The translations under genes were made by a program, and so were the position numbers. DNA of 64,000 nt from an archaeon (GTDB lineage: Archaea > Thermoproteota > Nitrososphaeria > Nitrososphaerales > Nitrosopumilaceae): assembly GCA_024276695.1 (NCBI GenBank), contig JAJRWR010000017.1, positions 1 to 64,000 on the forward strand. Direction: 5' to 3'. A model generated the notes under the pieces. The model saw only the letters and a program-made list of their open reading frames with translations, was not told where the DNA came from and ran no database searches. Of the stretch, positions 63,124 to 64,000 are shown piece after piece. Positions within the stretch are counted from its first letter, which is position 1. Each line of letters opens with the position of its first letter.

Positions 63124-64000
63124 CTATCCAGAAGTACAACCACTGTATCCACATTCAATGCATATACTACAACCTTCTACGAAAACTAGATTGTTTTTAC
63201 ATGTTGGACATAGACGATCTTCTGAAACCTCTTCAACTTTTGGAGGTTCTAGTTTGATTTCTTCGTCATGTACCTTTAATGCTAATGCAGCATTGACTTG
63301 AGACTTGATGTATGGATTTGTGATGTTTGCGGTTACATATTCAGTCATGTAATCACTTGGCATTACCTCAAACATCTTTGTTGCATTCTCACTTGTCATG
63401 TGAAGAACTTGTTTGTGTCGAGAACCATCACGATAAACAGTCATTCCTTTTAGGCCGATTTCGTGTGCTAATAGATATGCAGATTTTACATCCTCTACTG
63501 TTACATCATATGGCATGTTAATTGTTTTTGCAATTGCATTTCCAATCCAATCTTGCCATACACCTTGAGCCATCAGATGATCAGCCCAATGAATGTCCAT
63601 TGCTGTAACAAAGACATCTTGCATATCTTGAGGAATCTCATCAAGTCCTTTCAACGATCCATAGTTGTCTGCAATCTTTTCTAGAATTTCATCTGTGTAA
63701 AGACCTCTTTCTTTTAGGGCTTCTTCAAGAATCTTGTTTGTATAGAAGAATCTTCCAACAGTAACTCTCTTCTCAAATACTAGAGCAAATGCAGGTTCCA
63801 TTCCGTTTGAACAGTCTGCAATCATAGATAGTGTTCCAGTTGGGGCCACGGTTGTAGTCAAAACATTTCTAATACCATGTCTTTGGATTTTCTCAATGAG
63901 TGGATCCCATTCATAGGAATGAGAATCTTTTGGTTTCTCATAGTATCCTGAGACTGGAATCTTCCCTTCAGGAAATTCTGTCTTTGCACAGAGTGGGAAT
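63124..64000 (-). CDS. nrdJ: Adenosylcobalamin-dependent ribonucleotide reductase (partial, N-terminus beyond window)
   Basis: The visible C-terminal ~292 residues: RNVLTTTVAPTGTLSMIADC, SNGMEPAFALVFEKRV, GLKGMTVYRDGSRHKQVL, and a Cys-rich end (CPTCKNNLVFVEGCSICIEC, SGCTSG) serving as redox shuttle/zinc site. Class II enzyme making deoxyribonucleotides with coenzyme B12, which links it to the cobalamin operon at 23-27 kb. Open to the right edge. Confidence 0.95.
   Translation of the reverse strand, partial: FPLCAKTEFPEGKIPVSGYYEKPKDSHSYEWDPLIEKIQRHGIRNVLTTTVAPTGTLSMIADCSNGMEPAFALVFEKRVTVGRFFYTNKILEEALKERGLYTDEILEKIADNYGSLKGLDEIPQDMQDVFVTAMDIHWADHLMAQGVWQDWIGNAIAKTINMPYDVTVEDVKSAYLLAHEIGLKGMTVYRDGSRHKQVLHMTSENATKMFEVMPSDYMTEYVTANITNPYIKSQVNAALALKVHDEEIKLEPPKVEEVSEDRLCPTCKNNLVFVEGCSICIECGYSGCTSG

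Overview
The window comes from the chromosome of an ammonia-oxidising archaeon of the Nitrososphaerota (Thaumarchaeota), most likely Nitrosopumilales. The DNA is AT-rich and gene-dense. It carries archaeal information-processing genes (TFE, thermosome, NAC, PDCD5, Csl4, Nep1, RNase P component 4, eS19, eS27, eL42, TiaS, Dph2, Trm56). These sit beside metabolic genes typical of the group: cobalamin synthesis, a class II ribonucleotide reductase, mevalonate-pathway HMG-CoA reductase and an archaeal riboflavin operon. I infer the lineage from gene content; no 16S gene is present.

Layout. 1-4.6 kb: hisD, hisG, class II HMG-CoA reductase and a sugar-dehydrogenase-like beta-propeller, all leftward. 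4.65-10.7 kb: initiator tRNA, tiaS, dph2, a TPR protein, an MDR dehydrogenase, csl4, pheA. 10.7-12.3 kb: two unassigned ORFs, one HEPN-like. 12.3-19 kb: guaB, the divergent folP/mptE pair, guaA, small conserved ORFs, a ROK kinase. 19-27.2 kb: thermosome, adenine deaminase, eL42/eS27 and a five-gene cobalamin operon. 27.3-30 kb: asd, an Lrp-type regulator, ctaB. 30-34.4 kb: a patch of poorly known small proteins, two of them phasin-like. 34.4-45.4 kb: thioesterase, a broken ubiD, an RNase H-like protein, NAC, PUA protein, AbrB-PhoU regulator, HflX, Trm56, TFE, aldehyde dehydrogenase, hemerythrin.

45.4-51.4 kb is a CRISPR-Cas island: cas3-cas6-cas1-cas2-cas4, tightly overlapping, followed by an array of eight full repeats and a degenerate ninth. 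There is no cas5, cas7, cas8, csm/cmr or single-protein effector. The island has processing, adaptation and a helicase-nuclease but no interference complex, and the first part of cas3 looks broken. An AT-rich stretch with inverted repeats follows the array.

51.4-56 kb is a riboflavin operon (arfC, an amidohydrolase, arfA, ribH, ribB, bacterial-type ribE). The amidohydrolase overlaps both neighbours and is a good candidate for an unassigned step, perhaps the archaeal deaminase. 56-58 kb holds a TPR protein, a small ribbon-helix-helix protein and two adjacent frameshifted regulators. 58-64 kb holds a CoA-ester lyase with a second MDR dehydrogenase, PDCD5, eS19, RNase P component 4, tRNA-Gly, Nep1, a secreted barrel-like protein and the end of nrdJ.

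Several genes carry small lesions: an in-frame TAA in ubiD, one-base frameshifts at homopolymers in two regulators, missing start codons in an Lrp gene and an RNase H-like gene, and a damaged cas3 start. They are either assembly errors or real decay, and raw reads would decide.
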